Positions 1 to 6,999 of a stretch of DNA of 10,393 nt are shown here, piece by piece. This DNA comes from DATEZO01 sp035255485 (GTDB lineage: Bacteria; Pseudomonadota; Gammaproteobacteria; Burkholderiales; Burkholderiaceae_D): contig DATEZO010000303.1 in the NCBI GenBank assembly GCA_035255485.1, positions 1 through 10,393 on the forward strand, in the 5' to 3' direction. The notes under the pieces were generated by a model. The model was given only the letters and a program-made list of their open reading frames with translations. It searched no databases and was not told the origin of the DNA. Made by a program: the position numbers and the translations under genes. Numbering within the stretch: position 1 is the stretch's first letter; each line of letters starts with the position of its first letter.

Positions 1-39
1 AAAAGGGCGGGCGGCAATATACCGACGAAATCCCGTTTT
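1..39 (+). CDS. 3' end of a truncated CDS, possibly single-stranded DNA-binding protein (SSB)
   Basis: Reading in the third frame from the window edge, 12 codons end in Tyr-Thr-Asp-Glu-Ile-Pro-Phe followed by TGA at 37-39. SSB proteins characteristically end in an acidic run plus Ile-Pro-Phe, which docks partner proteins such as exonuclease I and RecQ. The stop lies 34 bp before a strong terminator, as expected for the last gene of a transcript. The acidic part is weak here (Asp-Glu only), and frame 1 is also open to a stop at 49-51, so both the frame and the identity are tentative. Confidence 0.35.
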
Positions 40-73
40 GAGGTGGAATAACGCAATAGCTGTAAACAACTCG

Positions 74-102
74 GCCCAGTCATTGATTTGACTGGGCTTT
101 TT
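74..102 (+). terminator. Rho-independent terminator
   Basis: A perfect 9-bp stem (GCCCAGTCA at 74-82 pairs with TGACTGGGC at 89-97) has a 6-nt loop and is followed by five T residues. It is correctly oriented and placed to end the transcript of the gene entering from the left edge. Confidence 0.88.
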
Positions 103-153
103 CATGTGCACCCGGCACGGCGTACTTACCTGGAGGTGAAAATCCTCTACTAT

Positions 154-285
154 TTATGGAATAGCCGGTGACCAGTGCTGCACACGTCTGTCCCACGACT
201 CGATCCAGTCCACCAGTTCAACGGCTGGCATCGGGCGTGCAATGAAATGTCCTTGGGCTATATCGCATTTCGTACGCCGCACCAT
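154..285 (-). pseudogene. Remnant of the C-terminal end of an EAL-domain (c-di-GMP phosphodiesterase) protein
   Basis: Read on the minus strand, the last 43 codons before TAA (stop at 154-156) contain CDIAQGHFIARPMPAVEL followed by a Trp. This matches the well-known end of EAL domains, where a 'GCDxxQGYxxARPMPAxEL' pattern closes the TIM-barrel fold. The frame continues upstream without recognisable EAL sequence. The ExL motif, the metal-binding Asp/Asn residues and the 'EGVET' segment are absent. The same frame meets a stop near 525, inside a palindromic repeat. I infer a decayed gene whose 5' part was lost or replaced by repeat sequence. The right boundary of homology is uncertain; 285 is simply the nearest in-frame ATG. 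Confidence 0.55.
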
Positions 286-449
286 GTCGGAAATATGGGA
301 CTGGGCCAATCCATATAAATTTGCATCGGTGTCCGTTGTTCCGGTTGATGCGCCAGGAAATTTATAGATCCGGAACGAACAGGGTTGGAACCGGATCCCT
401 TTACTTGCCGTGCGCGCACAAGCTGGTAGGCCTGTGCCGCTCCGCTGGC

Positions 450-465
450 GAATGGTATGCCATTC
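450..465. repeat. Short inverted repeat (6-bp stem)
   Basis: GAATGG (450-455) and CCATTC (460-465) pair around a 4-nt loop. It is one of three hairpins crowded into 100 bp of non-coding sequence and may belong to the same repetitive element as the two to its right. Confidence 0.4.
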
Positions 466-480
466 AAAGTCCCGGCTCCG

Positions 481-501
481 CCCTTTCCCAGAGGGAGAGG
501 G
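481..501. repeat. CCCTTTCCC/GGGAGAGGG imperfect palindrome
   Basis: CCCTTTCCC (481-489) and GGGAGAGGG (493-501) face each other across AGA, with one G-T wobble in the 9-bp stem. Palindromes of the form CCCTCTCCC-AGA-GGGAGAGGG recur in intergenic regions of many proteobacterial genomes, so this is probably a copy of a dispersed intergenic repeat. That assignment comes from memory, not from a search. Confidence 0.55.
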
Positions 502-505
502 CGAG

Positions 506-545
506 AATAGGGCACGATGCAGTCAAGAGTGCATCGTGCCCTATT
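506..545. repeat. Perfect 16-bp inverted repeat with 8-nt loop
   Basis: The arm AATAGGGCACGATGCA (506-521) is perfectly complementary to TGCATCGTGCCCTATT (530-545), with GTCAAGAG between them. The hairpin would be very stable. Neither side carries a T-tract, so it does not look like an intrinsic terminator. It lies 5 bp from the CCCTTTCCC palindrome. A dispersed palindromic element or the end of a small non-autonomous mobile element are both possible. Confidence 0.85.
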
Positions 546-730
546 GATAGTTGCGCCGTTGAAGTGCATCCGGCCAATTTGCTTTATGTCATTCCAGCGT
601 CTTTAAGTGTTTTTTACTGGTATTGCGCCGGCAATAGCACACGGTAAAATCAATCATGCAGCTCAAGCGAAACCAACCGGGTAATCCCCCGTCGAACCAA
701 TAATTAATAATCCTCAAGGTCCAACAGGTT

Positions 731-2899
731 ATGGCGGCACAGGAACACGGTGCATTTCCTTTTGCGGCTTCTTCCGGTGTGCTGCAGCCGGGGCGGAATT
801 GCTGGCGGATCGACTATGCGAACCGGTTCAGCTTGCTGGTGGATGCGGACATTTATTTTCGTGCGGTTCGAAGCGCCATTCGTGCGGCAAGACATAGCAT
901 CTTCATTCTCAGCTGGGACATTGACAGCCGAACGCATCTTGTCCCGGGCGGCGCCTGCGATGGCTATCCCGAACCGTTGGGCGACTTTTTGCATGCGGTT
1001 GTGTCAGAGCGGCCTGCGCTGCATGCCTATGTGCTCAATTGGGATTTCGCCATGCTTTACGCGCTCGAAAGAGAATGGCTTCCCATCTACAAGTTCAGCT
1101 GGCGCACACACAAAAGGCTTGAATTCTGCATGGACGGCAGGCATCCGGTCGGTGCTTCACATCATCAAAAGGTCGTGGTCGTTGATGATGCTGTCGCTTT
1201 TGTCGGTGGATTGGATCTGACCCGTTGTCGATGGGATACACCGGAACATGCGCACGACGCGCCTTTACGCCGCGATGCCGATGGCAAGCCGCATGCGCCT
1301 TTTCATGATGTGCAATCCATTGTCGATGGTGAGGTCGCCAAGTCGCTTGGCAAGCTTGCTCGTTGGCGCTGGCAGCGCGCGACCGGGCGGGCGCCTGTGG
1401 GTGTTCGCGATGCCGGGCATGATCTCTGGCCTGCGGAAATTCCCGTGGATCTTGCCGATATCGATGTGGCGATTGCGCGTACCGAACCGGCGTTCGAAAA
1501 TCATTCCGGCGTGCATGAAGTGCGACAGCTGCATCTGGATGCGATTGCCGCAGCGCATCGCTATCTGTTCTTTGAAAACCAGTATTTCACATCAGGCTTG
1601 ATAGGCAATGCACTGGCTGCACGGCTAATGGAGCCGGACGGCCCCGAAGTCGTGATCGTGTCGCCGCAGACGCAAAGCGGTTGGCTGGAGAAGGCAACCA
1701 TGGGGGTGCTGCGTGCGCGACTCCATCAGCAACTGGTTGCTGCCGATAAATACGACCAGTACCGATTGTACGCGCCCTATATTCCGGAATTGGGAGATAC
1801 CTGCCTCAATGTGCATAGCAAGGTATTCACGGTCGATGACGATCTGTTTTGCGTTGGTTCGGCAAACCTGAGCAGTCGGTCGATGGCATTCGATACCGAA
1901 TGCAATCTGGCAATCGAAGCACAGGGTAGTCCGGCGGAAAAATCGCGCATCCGGGATGCCATCGCCCATCTGCGCAGCCGCTTGCTGGCGGAGCATCTGG
2001 CCATGCCGCAGCAGGTGGTGGAGAGGGAAACACGCCGGAGCAATAGCCTGATTTCCACCATCGATGCATTGCAACAGCCGGGCCGGACATTGCATCGCTT
2101 GATGCCGCCCCTTCCCCCCGAACTGGATGCCTTGATCCCGGATTCCGCATTGATTGATCCGGAGCGGCCGCTGAAACCGGATGAGTTCGCCGCCTACTTC
2201 CTGCCCAGGGAAACGCAGCAGCCATTGCCGCGGCGCATGATCGGCATGGCGATACTGGCAATTGCGCTGGCCTCGCTGGCAATTGCATGGCGCTGGACCC
2301 CGCTCAGGGATTGGATGAACCTGGCTGCTCTGGTGACATTCGCGCACAGTCTGCAGGCACTGCCTTTTACGCCGGTTGCCGTGGTCGCAAGCTATGTCGT
2401 CGCCGGCCTGCTCGTGGTACCGGTGACCATGCTGATAGCAGTCACCGGGATTGTGTTCGGACCGGTGCTGGGGACAATTTACGCGATCACCGGGACGCTC
2501 TTGAGCGCAGCGACTGTCTATGGAGTCGGGCGCTGGCTGGGACGCGATACGGTGAATCGGATGGTCGGGTCGCGTATTCAGAAACTCAGCCGCCGCATCG
2601 CGCAACGCGGCATTTTTGCCATGGTGGTGATCCGGCTGCTGCCGGTCGCGCCATTCAGCATCGTCAATGTCATCGCGGGCGCATCGGGCATCCGCTTCCG
2701 TGACTATCTGCTCGGCACCCTGATAGGAATGAGCCCAGGGATTGTCATCACGGTAACTTTCGTCCACCACCTTGCCGAAGCAGTGCGCAATCCGAGTATT
2801 GGCACTGTCACTGTGCTCGGGCTGGTAACGGCGTTGCTGCTTGGCTCCGCGATCGGGCTGCAGCGGCTGCTGGGCGACAACAAGGATCATGCAGCGTGA
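731..2899 (+). CDS. Phospholipase D/cardiolipin synthase-like protein fused to a C-terminal VTT (DedA/TVP38) membrane domain
   Basis: 722 residues with two catalytic HKD motifs, HxKxxxxD at H145/K147/D152 and H362/K364/D369, each followed by the usual Gly-Gly or Gly-Ser and Asn/Asp pattern (VGGLDLT; VGSANLSSRS). Paired HKD motifs define the PLD superfamily, which includes bacterial cardiolipin synthases that transfer phosphatidyl groups through a phospho-histidine intermediate. Residues about 501-520 form a transmembrane helix. From about 540 to 715 there are several hydrophobic segments with the VTT signatures GIVFGP (573-578) and RLLPVAP (635-641), as in DedA/TVP38/TMEM64 proteins. The catalytic head has no N-terminal signal and is probably cytosolic on the inner membrane. 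ATG 731 is the first ATG after an in-frame stop at 701-703, with only a weak AAGG upstream. Substrate is not shown by the sequence; cardiolipin or another phosphatidyl alcohol is the likely product. Confidence 0.92.
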   Translation: MAAQEHGAFPFAASSGVLQPGRNCWRIDYANRFSLLVDADIYFRAVRSAIRAARHSIFILSWDIDSRTHLVPGGACDGYPEPLGDFLHAVVSERPALHAYVLNWDFAMLYALEREWLPIYKFSWRTHKRLEFCMDGRHPVGASHHQKVVVVDDAVAFVGGLDLTRCRWDTPEHAHDAPLRRDADGKPHAPFHDVQSIVDGEVAKSLGKLARWRWQRATGRAPVGVRDAGHDLWPAEIPVDLADIDVAIARTEPAFENHSGVHEVRQLHLDAIAAAHRYLFFENQYFTSGLIGNALAARLMEPDGPEVVIVSPQTQSGWLEKATMGVLRARLHQQLVAADKYDQYRLYAPYIPELGDTCLNVHSKVFTVDDDLFCVGSANLSSRSMAFDTECNLAIEAQGSPAEKSRIRDAIAHLRSRLLAEHLAMPQQVVERETRRSNSLISTIDALQQPGRTLHRLMPPLPPELDALIPDSALIDPERPLKPDEFAAYFLPRETQQPLPRRMIGMAILAIALASLAIAWRWTPLRDWMNLAALVTFAHSLQALPFTPVAVVASYVVAGLLVVPVTMLIAVTGIVFGPVLGTIYAITGTLLSAATVYGVGRWLGRDTVNRMVGSRIQKLSRRIAQRGIFAMVVIRLLPVAPFSIVNVIAGASGIRFRDYLLGTLIGMSPGIVITVTFVHHLAEAVRNPSIGTVTVLGLVTALLLGSAIGLQRLLGDNKDHAA

Positions 2900-3645
2900 T
2901 GAACCATATCGCCGCAGCCCATACGGCGATCCTTCCACAGGAAAGTCAAGCAGTCAGCCCCTGGCCATTGACGATTGCAACTTACAACATCCATGGGGCA
3001 GTGGGAACGGACCACCAGTTTGCTCCGGCACGCGTGGCCGACGTATTGCGCGAGATGCAGGCTGGCATCATCGCATTGCAAGAAGTGCCGCTTGGCGGGC
3101 AGGGAATCCCGAACGTGCTCGCCATGCTTGAGCAAGCCACCGGGTTCTTTGTCGCTGAGGGGCCAACGTATGATGGCGCAAACGGCCGTTATGGCAATGC
3201 GGTGTTGAGCCGTTATCCGATCCACGCGGTGCGCTCGATTGATCTTTCCTTCGGCAGCCGCGAGCCGCGTGGTGCGCTCGACGCGGATGTCGACTGTCAT
3301 GGCCATTCGCTGCGCGTGGTTGCCACGCATCTGGGATTGCGGCCTGCCGAACGGCGTGCGCAGATTCGCCGCCTGCTTCAGGTATTTGACACGCACCAGA
3401 TGCCTGTTATCTTGTTGGGCGATATCAATGAATGGTTCGTGTGGGGCCGTGCCCTGCGTTCCCTGGTATCGCATTTCCAGTCGGTTCCGGCACCTGCCAC
3501 CTTTCCATCGTCATGGCCGGTATTCGCGCTGGATCGCATCTGGATCAGGCCCCGGCACCGCCTGGTGCAGGTCAAGGTGCATGCGACAGGACTGGCCCGC
3601 ATTGCGTCGGACCATCTGCCGCTGATTGCGCATATCGATGCTTGA
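2899..3645 (+). CDS. Endonuclease/exonuclease/phosphatase (EEP) family protein, YbhP-like
   Basis: 248 residues counted from ATG 2899, whose A is the last base of the preceding TGA (TGATG overlap), so translational coupling is likely. A GTG one codon earlier is also possible. All EEP metal-site motifs are present in order: YNIHG (N30), LQEV (E62), ATHLGL (H144), LGDIN (D175, N177), LDRIW (D212) and SDH (237-239). The family hydrolyses phosphodiester or phosphomonoester bonds in nucleic acids, inositol phosphates or sphingolipids using Mg2+. No signal peptide is evident. In E. coli the EEP gene ybhP sits directly beside the PLD-type cardiolipin synthase clsB (ybhO). The same pairing here argues for a membrane-lipid role rather than DNA repair, though the substrate remains an inference. 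Confidence 0.9.
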   Translation: MNHIAAAHTAILPQESQAVSPWPLTIATYNIHGAVGTDHQFAPARVADVLREMQAGIIALQEVPLGGQGIPNVLAMLEQATGFFVAEGPTYDGANGRYGNAVLSRYPIHAVRSIDLSFGSREPRGALDADVDCHGHSLRVVATHLGLRPAERRAQIRRLLQVFDTHQMPVILLGDINEWFVWGRALRSLVSHFQSVPAPATFPSSWPVFALDRIWIRPRHRLVQVKVHATGLARIASDHLPLIAHIDA

Positions 3646-3710
3646 GGTGCTTCCTACTCGGTTCGCGGCGGAAGCTTCCAGGCAGTGACATTTCTTTGCG
3701 GCTGCTTTTT
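3646..3710. other. Convergent 65-bp gap
   Basis: The EEP and DUF1631 genes end facing each other. A perfect 10-bp palindrome GGAAGCTTCC (an extended HindIII site) lies in the gap, and a CTGC-TTTTT run follows near 3704. No stem of convincing length precedes the T-run, so no terminator is called. Confidence 0.5.
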
Positions 3711-5867
3711 CTAGGCTGCCGATTGTTCCGCCATGGTTGCATCGTTTGCGCCCGGATTGGCGAGCACTTCTGCAAGCGCACGGCCGACCAGTCCGCCTGA
3801 CTGCAGGATCTGCACCCGATTTTCACGAAAGGCCTGTGCAAGATTCTCTGCGGTGATGGAAAAGGCCTCCTGCCTTTCCCTGGTTGAAAAGATGAACAGG
3901 CTGCGCAAAGGGCTGACCCATGCCAGTTTTACTTTTTTTCCTGTGCCGTCGCTGTTGGTAAAGTCAAGCCATGCACCGCGTTCCAGCGTCCGGGTTTTTT
4001 CAGTAAATTGATCCGGTTCAGGTTCCGGATGTGCGTTTGCACGCAGTTGCGATCGTCTTTCAGCAGCCTGTTTTGCCACATCTATGGCGATTTCGAGCTG
4101 GCGTTGCGGCGATATTTCCAGCGGCGCGCGGACAATCGATGCATGGCATTCCGCAAGCTCGGCAAAGAATTGCAGCCGGTCCGCATCCTCGCACTTCACG
4201 ACAGAGAGCCATTTGTTCAGCATGAGCAGCATGGAAGGCAGTTTGGCAATCAGTTCCTTGCGCTGTTCCTGCGTGATTTTCGGTTTCACGCTCCAGACCA
4301 GGTCGTCCATTGTCCTGATGGCGCTTTCCACCGCTTGCGGTTTCAGATTCTGGATACTGTAGGCCAGCGTCAGCACCGATACCCATTTATTTTCCAGGAA
4401 AGCTTCCACAAAAGCGACCACTTCGCCGGTGCCGATGCGCAACGCGACTTCATTTTTTGCAACCTTCGTGGCATGGCTGATCTTTTCATGCTGCAGCGCT
4501 TGCGCAATCGGCTTGGACAAGGCGTTTGCAGAGGCTGTTTCCTCCGCCTTGATAAACGATTCAAGATCCGATACGACATCGGAAAATATCGTGATTTCCC
4601 GGTCAAAATTCTGCTGGACGCGATCGACGTTGTGTTTGATCCTCTGGAACAGCGGATCATCCTGTCCTTTTGCCTGATCCCACTCAAGGCCGGACTTTGT
4701 CAGAATATCGATCAGGCGCCGCGCAGGATGCTCTTCCTTGAAAAAGAAATCCTGATCGGTCAATGCCGCCTTCAGCACCGGCACCTGCAAAAAGCCGATC
4801 AACGCCTTGATCTCGGCTGGAATATGCCGATCGCGAAAAACGACATCAAAAATTTTTGACAGGAGCGTAATGACATTTTCATCGACCTGGCTCAGCGTGC
4901 CTTGCGGTACCCGGCTCTTGATACCGGCAAGAAGCGATGCATGTTGTGGATCGCTGGCCGGACTGCTTGCCGCAGCCGGAATGCTCAAGCTGTCCTGGAT
5001 GTCGGCAAGGTAGCCAAGCAACTGATTGCCGGTAGCACGCGCCTGGCCGTCGTTGCACATCCCGGCACCAGGATGTTGCGACAGGCTGGTTTGATTGGGT
5101 GAAAGCAGGCGCTGCAGTTGTTCAAGCACCGCGGCATTGACGCCAGGCGCGTTTCTTTCGGAAGCCGAATGCGTGCCTGACTTTCTGATGCGATAGCTAT
5201 CCGTCAGCTCGGGCAAGATGCCATGGGCAATCAACGCATGATTCAACGCCTGCAGGATCGGCGCCAGATCGAAAAATACCTCCGGCCGCAAGAGCGGTAA
5301 TACCAGGCAATGGGATGCCGGGTCCGGACTGAACTCGCACCACGCATCATTCACGGCCTGAATGAAAACCGCCGGTCGGAACGGATTCTGGGCGGATGTC
5401 ATTTCGCTTCGGCCCAGCAAATGCGCGATCCGGATATCAAGCGCCGTCATTTGATCGGCATGTTGATGTTCGATCGGACGACTGATGCTGCCGAGTAAGA
5501 GCTGTCGGTCGATTTCAGCGTAGGACACCAGGGAAAGTGCCGCATCCTCGGCATTGTGTTCTGTCGTCAGGGAGGGTTCCGCAAACTGGAGTGCCCGTTG
5601 CAGCGCTTTCTCGATATGTCCCGATGCCAGGTAATAAAAGGCATAGCCATTCTTTTTCAGGATGCGGGCGCTATTGAAAGCGAGATTTGCCTCTTTTGCT
5701 TCGATGGTCGATTCGGACAGATGCAACAGCGCACCGGACAGGCGAATTACGAATGCATCAAGCTGGGCGCTTGCGGCGCTCGCTGCAATCGGAACGAGGC
5801 TGTGCAACAATCGGTCTTCGGATAAAGGTGCGAGTGTCGGGATATCTGGAATCAAATTGATAGCCAT
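3711..5867 (-). CDS. DUF1631 family protein
   Basis: 718 residues, within the usual 700-800 of the DUF1631 family, which is common in beta- and gammaproteobacteria and has no established function. Recognisable family blocks are the central IPAEIKALIGFLQVPVLKAAL (about 349-369) followed by DxxFF and HPARRLIDIL (380-389), the helical block with VQQNFDREI (417-425) and FLENKW (490-495), and a C-terminal small domain GAWLDF...KLAWVSPL (631-655). The protein is mostly helical, with no signal peptide or membrane segment, so it is probably cytosolic. The C-terminal 90 residues look beta-rich and begin with RTLER (R626-R630), loosely like the RxxxR of PilZ domains; no clear D/NxSxxG follows. ATG 5865-5867 is preceded by a weak GGCAAG. 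It is transcribed convergently with the EEP gene and divergently from tesB. Confidence 0.85.
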   Translation of the reverse strand: MAINLIPDIPTLAPLSEDRLLHSLVPIAASAASAQLDAFVIRLSGALLHLSESTIEAKEANLAFNSARILKKNGYAFYYLASGHIEKALQRALQFAEPSLTTEHNAEDAALSLVSYAEIDRQLLLGSISRPIEHQHADQMTALDIRIAHLLGRSEMTSAQNPFRPAVFIQAVNDAWCEFSPDPASHCLVLPLLRPEVFFDLAPILQALNHALIAHGILPELTDSYRIRKSGTHSASERNAPGVNAAVLEQLQRLLSPNQTSLSQHPGAGMCNDGQARATGNQLLGYLADIQDSLSIPAAASSPASDPQHASLLAGIKSRVPQGTLSQVDENVITLLSKIFDVVFRDRHIPAEIKALIGFLQVPVLKAALTDQDFFFKEEHPARRLIDILTKSGLEWDQAKGQDDPLFQRIKHNVDRVQQNFDREITIFSDVVSDLESFIKAEETASANALSKPIAQALQHEKISHATKVAKNEVALRIGTGEVVAFVEAFLENKWVSVLTLAYSIQNLKPQAVESAIRTMDDLVWSVKPKITQEQRKELIAKLPSMLLMLNKWLSVVKCEDADRLQFFAELAECHASIVRAPLEISPQRQLEIAIDVAKQAAERRSQLRANAHPEPEPDQFTEKTRTLERGAWLDFTNSDGTGKKVKLAWVSPLRSLFIFSTRERQEAFSITAENLAQAFRENRVQILQSGGLVGRALAEVLANPGANDATMAEQSAA

Positions 5868-6011
5868 GATCTTGCCGGTCGTATATGAATCAAAAAGGAA
5901 ATCGTCTGTGGAGTGGGGATTTTTCTATTTTTGCACAATATTTCCTTATGGCAATATTTATTTTAATAGTTGCGTTGCCTTTTAACACAAACTTTGCCAG
6001 AAAAGAAACGA
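5868..6011. promoter_or_regulatory. Divergent promoter region with tandem CAATATTT repeat
   Basis: This 144-bp AT-rich gap must hold the promoters of both the DUF1631 gene and tesB. An 8-bp direct repeat CAATATTT occurs at 5936-5943 and 5952-5959, a 16-bp step. A TTGCAC at 5931-5936 is a possible -35 for tesB, and TTTAAT at 5962-5967 resembles a -10, but their spacing (25 bp) is wrong for a standard sigma-70 promoter. The exact elements are therefore not assigned. Confidence 0.4.
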
Positions 6012-6863
6012 ATGTTAAATCAATCGCTTTACAACACTGAAGAAATTTTACAACTGTTACAAATCGAACAAGTCGGCGAAGATCGATTTCGCGGGTATAG
6101 CCACTTCATGGGGAGTCCGAACGTATTTGGCGGACAGGTTCTCGGACAATCGGTGTATGCCGCGACTGTTACCGTTGAAAACCGGCGACCGCATTCCCTG
6201 CATGCGCTGTTCATTTTGCCCGGCAACCACCGGTTGCCGATCGATTATGAGGTGGAGCGCGTGCGCGACGGCGGCTCGTTTTCCACCCGTCGGGTAGTGG
6301 CATTTCAGGAGGGACGGCGGATATTCGTGATGTCCGCATCGTTCCAGAATGAAGAAGAAGGGCTGTTGCACCAGAAAGCCGCACCGTTCGCGGCCGACCC
6401 CGAGTCGCTTGTCTCCAGCCTGCCGAGATGGAAGGCGCTTGCGCCTCCGGACCACCCGTTCCAGCCGGTACCGGTGGATTTCCGTGCGGAGCATGACAGC
6501 GATATTTTCGGCGGCCATGCCGGCACCACGCACAAGCAGTGCTGGACCCGCGCACCCATGTCCTTGCCGGATGACTTGCTGCTGCATGAATCCCTGTTTG
6601 CCTATGTGTCGGATTACGGCTTGCTATGGACCGCGTTGCAGCCGCATGGCGTCTCCATGGGCGACAAGCGGCTGCAGATTGCCAGCCTTGACCATACGAT
6701 CTGGTTCCATCGGCCTTTCCGGATGGATGAATGGCTATTATTCGCGATGGAAAGCCCGAATGCCTCGGGTGGTAGAGGATTGTGCATTGCCCACGTATAT
6801 AACCAGTCCGGGGCGCTGGTGGCAACACTGGCCCAGGAAGGATTGATTCGTTTGCGGCAATAG
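6012..6863 (+). CDS. tesB: Acyl-CoA thioesterase II (TesB family)
   Basis: 283 residues, close to the 286 of E. coli TesB. It hydrolyses acyl-CoA to free fatty acid and CoA in the cytosol with a double hot-dog fold. The N-terminal half shows FRGYSHFMGSPNVFGGQVLGQ (26-46) and GGSFSTRRV (87-95), typical of the first hot-dog. The catalytic triad equivalents of E. coli Asp204/Thr228/Gln278 fall at D201 (SDYGLL), T229 (LDHTIWFHRPF) and Q275 (AQEGLIR), so the enzyme should be active. ATG 6012 was chosen because family homology starts soon after it. A TTG at 5970 in the same frame would add 14 unconserved residues running through the AT-rich promoter gap. It appears to be a single-gene unit, with no T-tract terminator right after it. 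Confidence 0.93.
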   Translation: MLNQSLYNTEEILQLLQIEQVGEDRFRGYSHFMGSPNVFGGQVLGQSVYAATVTVENRRPHSLHALFILPGNHRLPIDYEVERVRDGGSFSTRRVVAFQEGRRIFVMSASFQNEEEGLLHQKAAPFAADPESLVSSLPRWKALAPPDHPFQPVPVDFRAEHDSDIFGGHAGTTHKQCWTRAPMSLPDDLLLHESLFAYVSDYGLLWTALQPHGVSMGDKRLQIASLDHTIWFHRPFRMDEWLLFAMESPNASGGRGLCIAHVYNQSGALVATLAQEGLIRLRQ

Positions 6864-6989
6864 ACCGGAAACAAGATCAAACTTGGCGTCAGAGCGCATT
6901 CCGGTGCGCGCATGCGGGAACAAAGAACCTTTTGCACCATCAGTCATTTACTGTCGGCGTGCGATTGCCGGCATCAATTTACTGACAAC

Positions 6990-6994
6990 GGAGG
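6990..6994 (+). promoter_or_regulatory. Ribosome binding site deciding the copper-protein start
   Basis: GGAGG lies 5 nt before ATG 7000 and 8 nt before a second ATG at 7003. It supports this pair of starts over the longer open frame that begins at 6883. Confidence 0.75.
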
Positions 6995-6999
6995 TTGCG

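Larger units (their letters stand above)
103..730. other. Intergenic region without an intact gene
   Basis: About 630 bp between the left-hand terminator and the phospholipase D gene carry no convincing intact CDS. The open frames here (258-569 minus, 321-647 plus) overlap one another and their translations resemble no family I know. The region holds an EAL-domain remnant (154-285, minus) and hairpins at 450-465, 481-501 and 506-545. A further small inverted repeat, TATTGC-GCCG-GCAATA, lies at 621-636, about 95 bp upstream of the next start, and could be an operator. No promoter for the phospholipase D gene could be identified with confidence. Confidence 0.7.

Noticed and set aside
132..168. 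GGAGGTGAA followed by a GTG-initiated 11-codon frame
   Set aside because: It is too short and has no support. It overlaps the end of the EAL remnant on the other strand.
258..647. Two overlapping open frames in the left intergenic region (minus 258-569, plus 321-647)
   Set aside because: They overlap on opposite strands, run through palindromic repeats and have no recognisable product. The only protein-like signal, the EAL tail, is in a different frame.
1625..2938. 437-codon open frame on the minus strand
   Set aside because: It lies antisense to the well-supported PLD-VTT gene. Its translation is a low-complexity, His/Arg/Gln-rich sequence with no family motifs, typical of a shadow frame in GC-rich coding DNA.
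4008..4859. 283-codon open frame on the plus strand
   Set aside because: It is antisense to the DUF1631 gene and rich in Arg/Phe/His/Cys with no recognisable domain.
6864..6909. Possible terminator after tesB (ACCGGAA...TTCCGGT and GCGCA-TTCCGG-TGCGC)
   Set aside because: The stems are short, or the loop is long (28 nt), and no T-tract follows.
6883..6999. Upstream extension of the copper-protein frame
   Set aside because: The extra 39 residues have no Csp similarity, and a strong GGAGG sits directly before ATG 7000.
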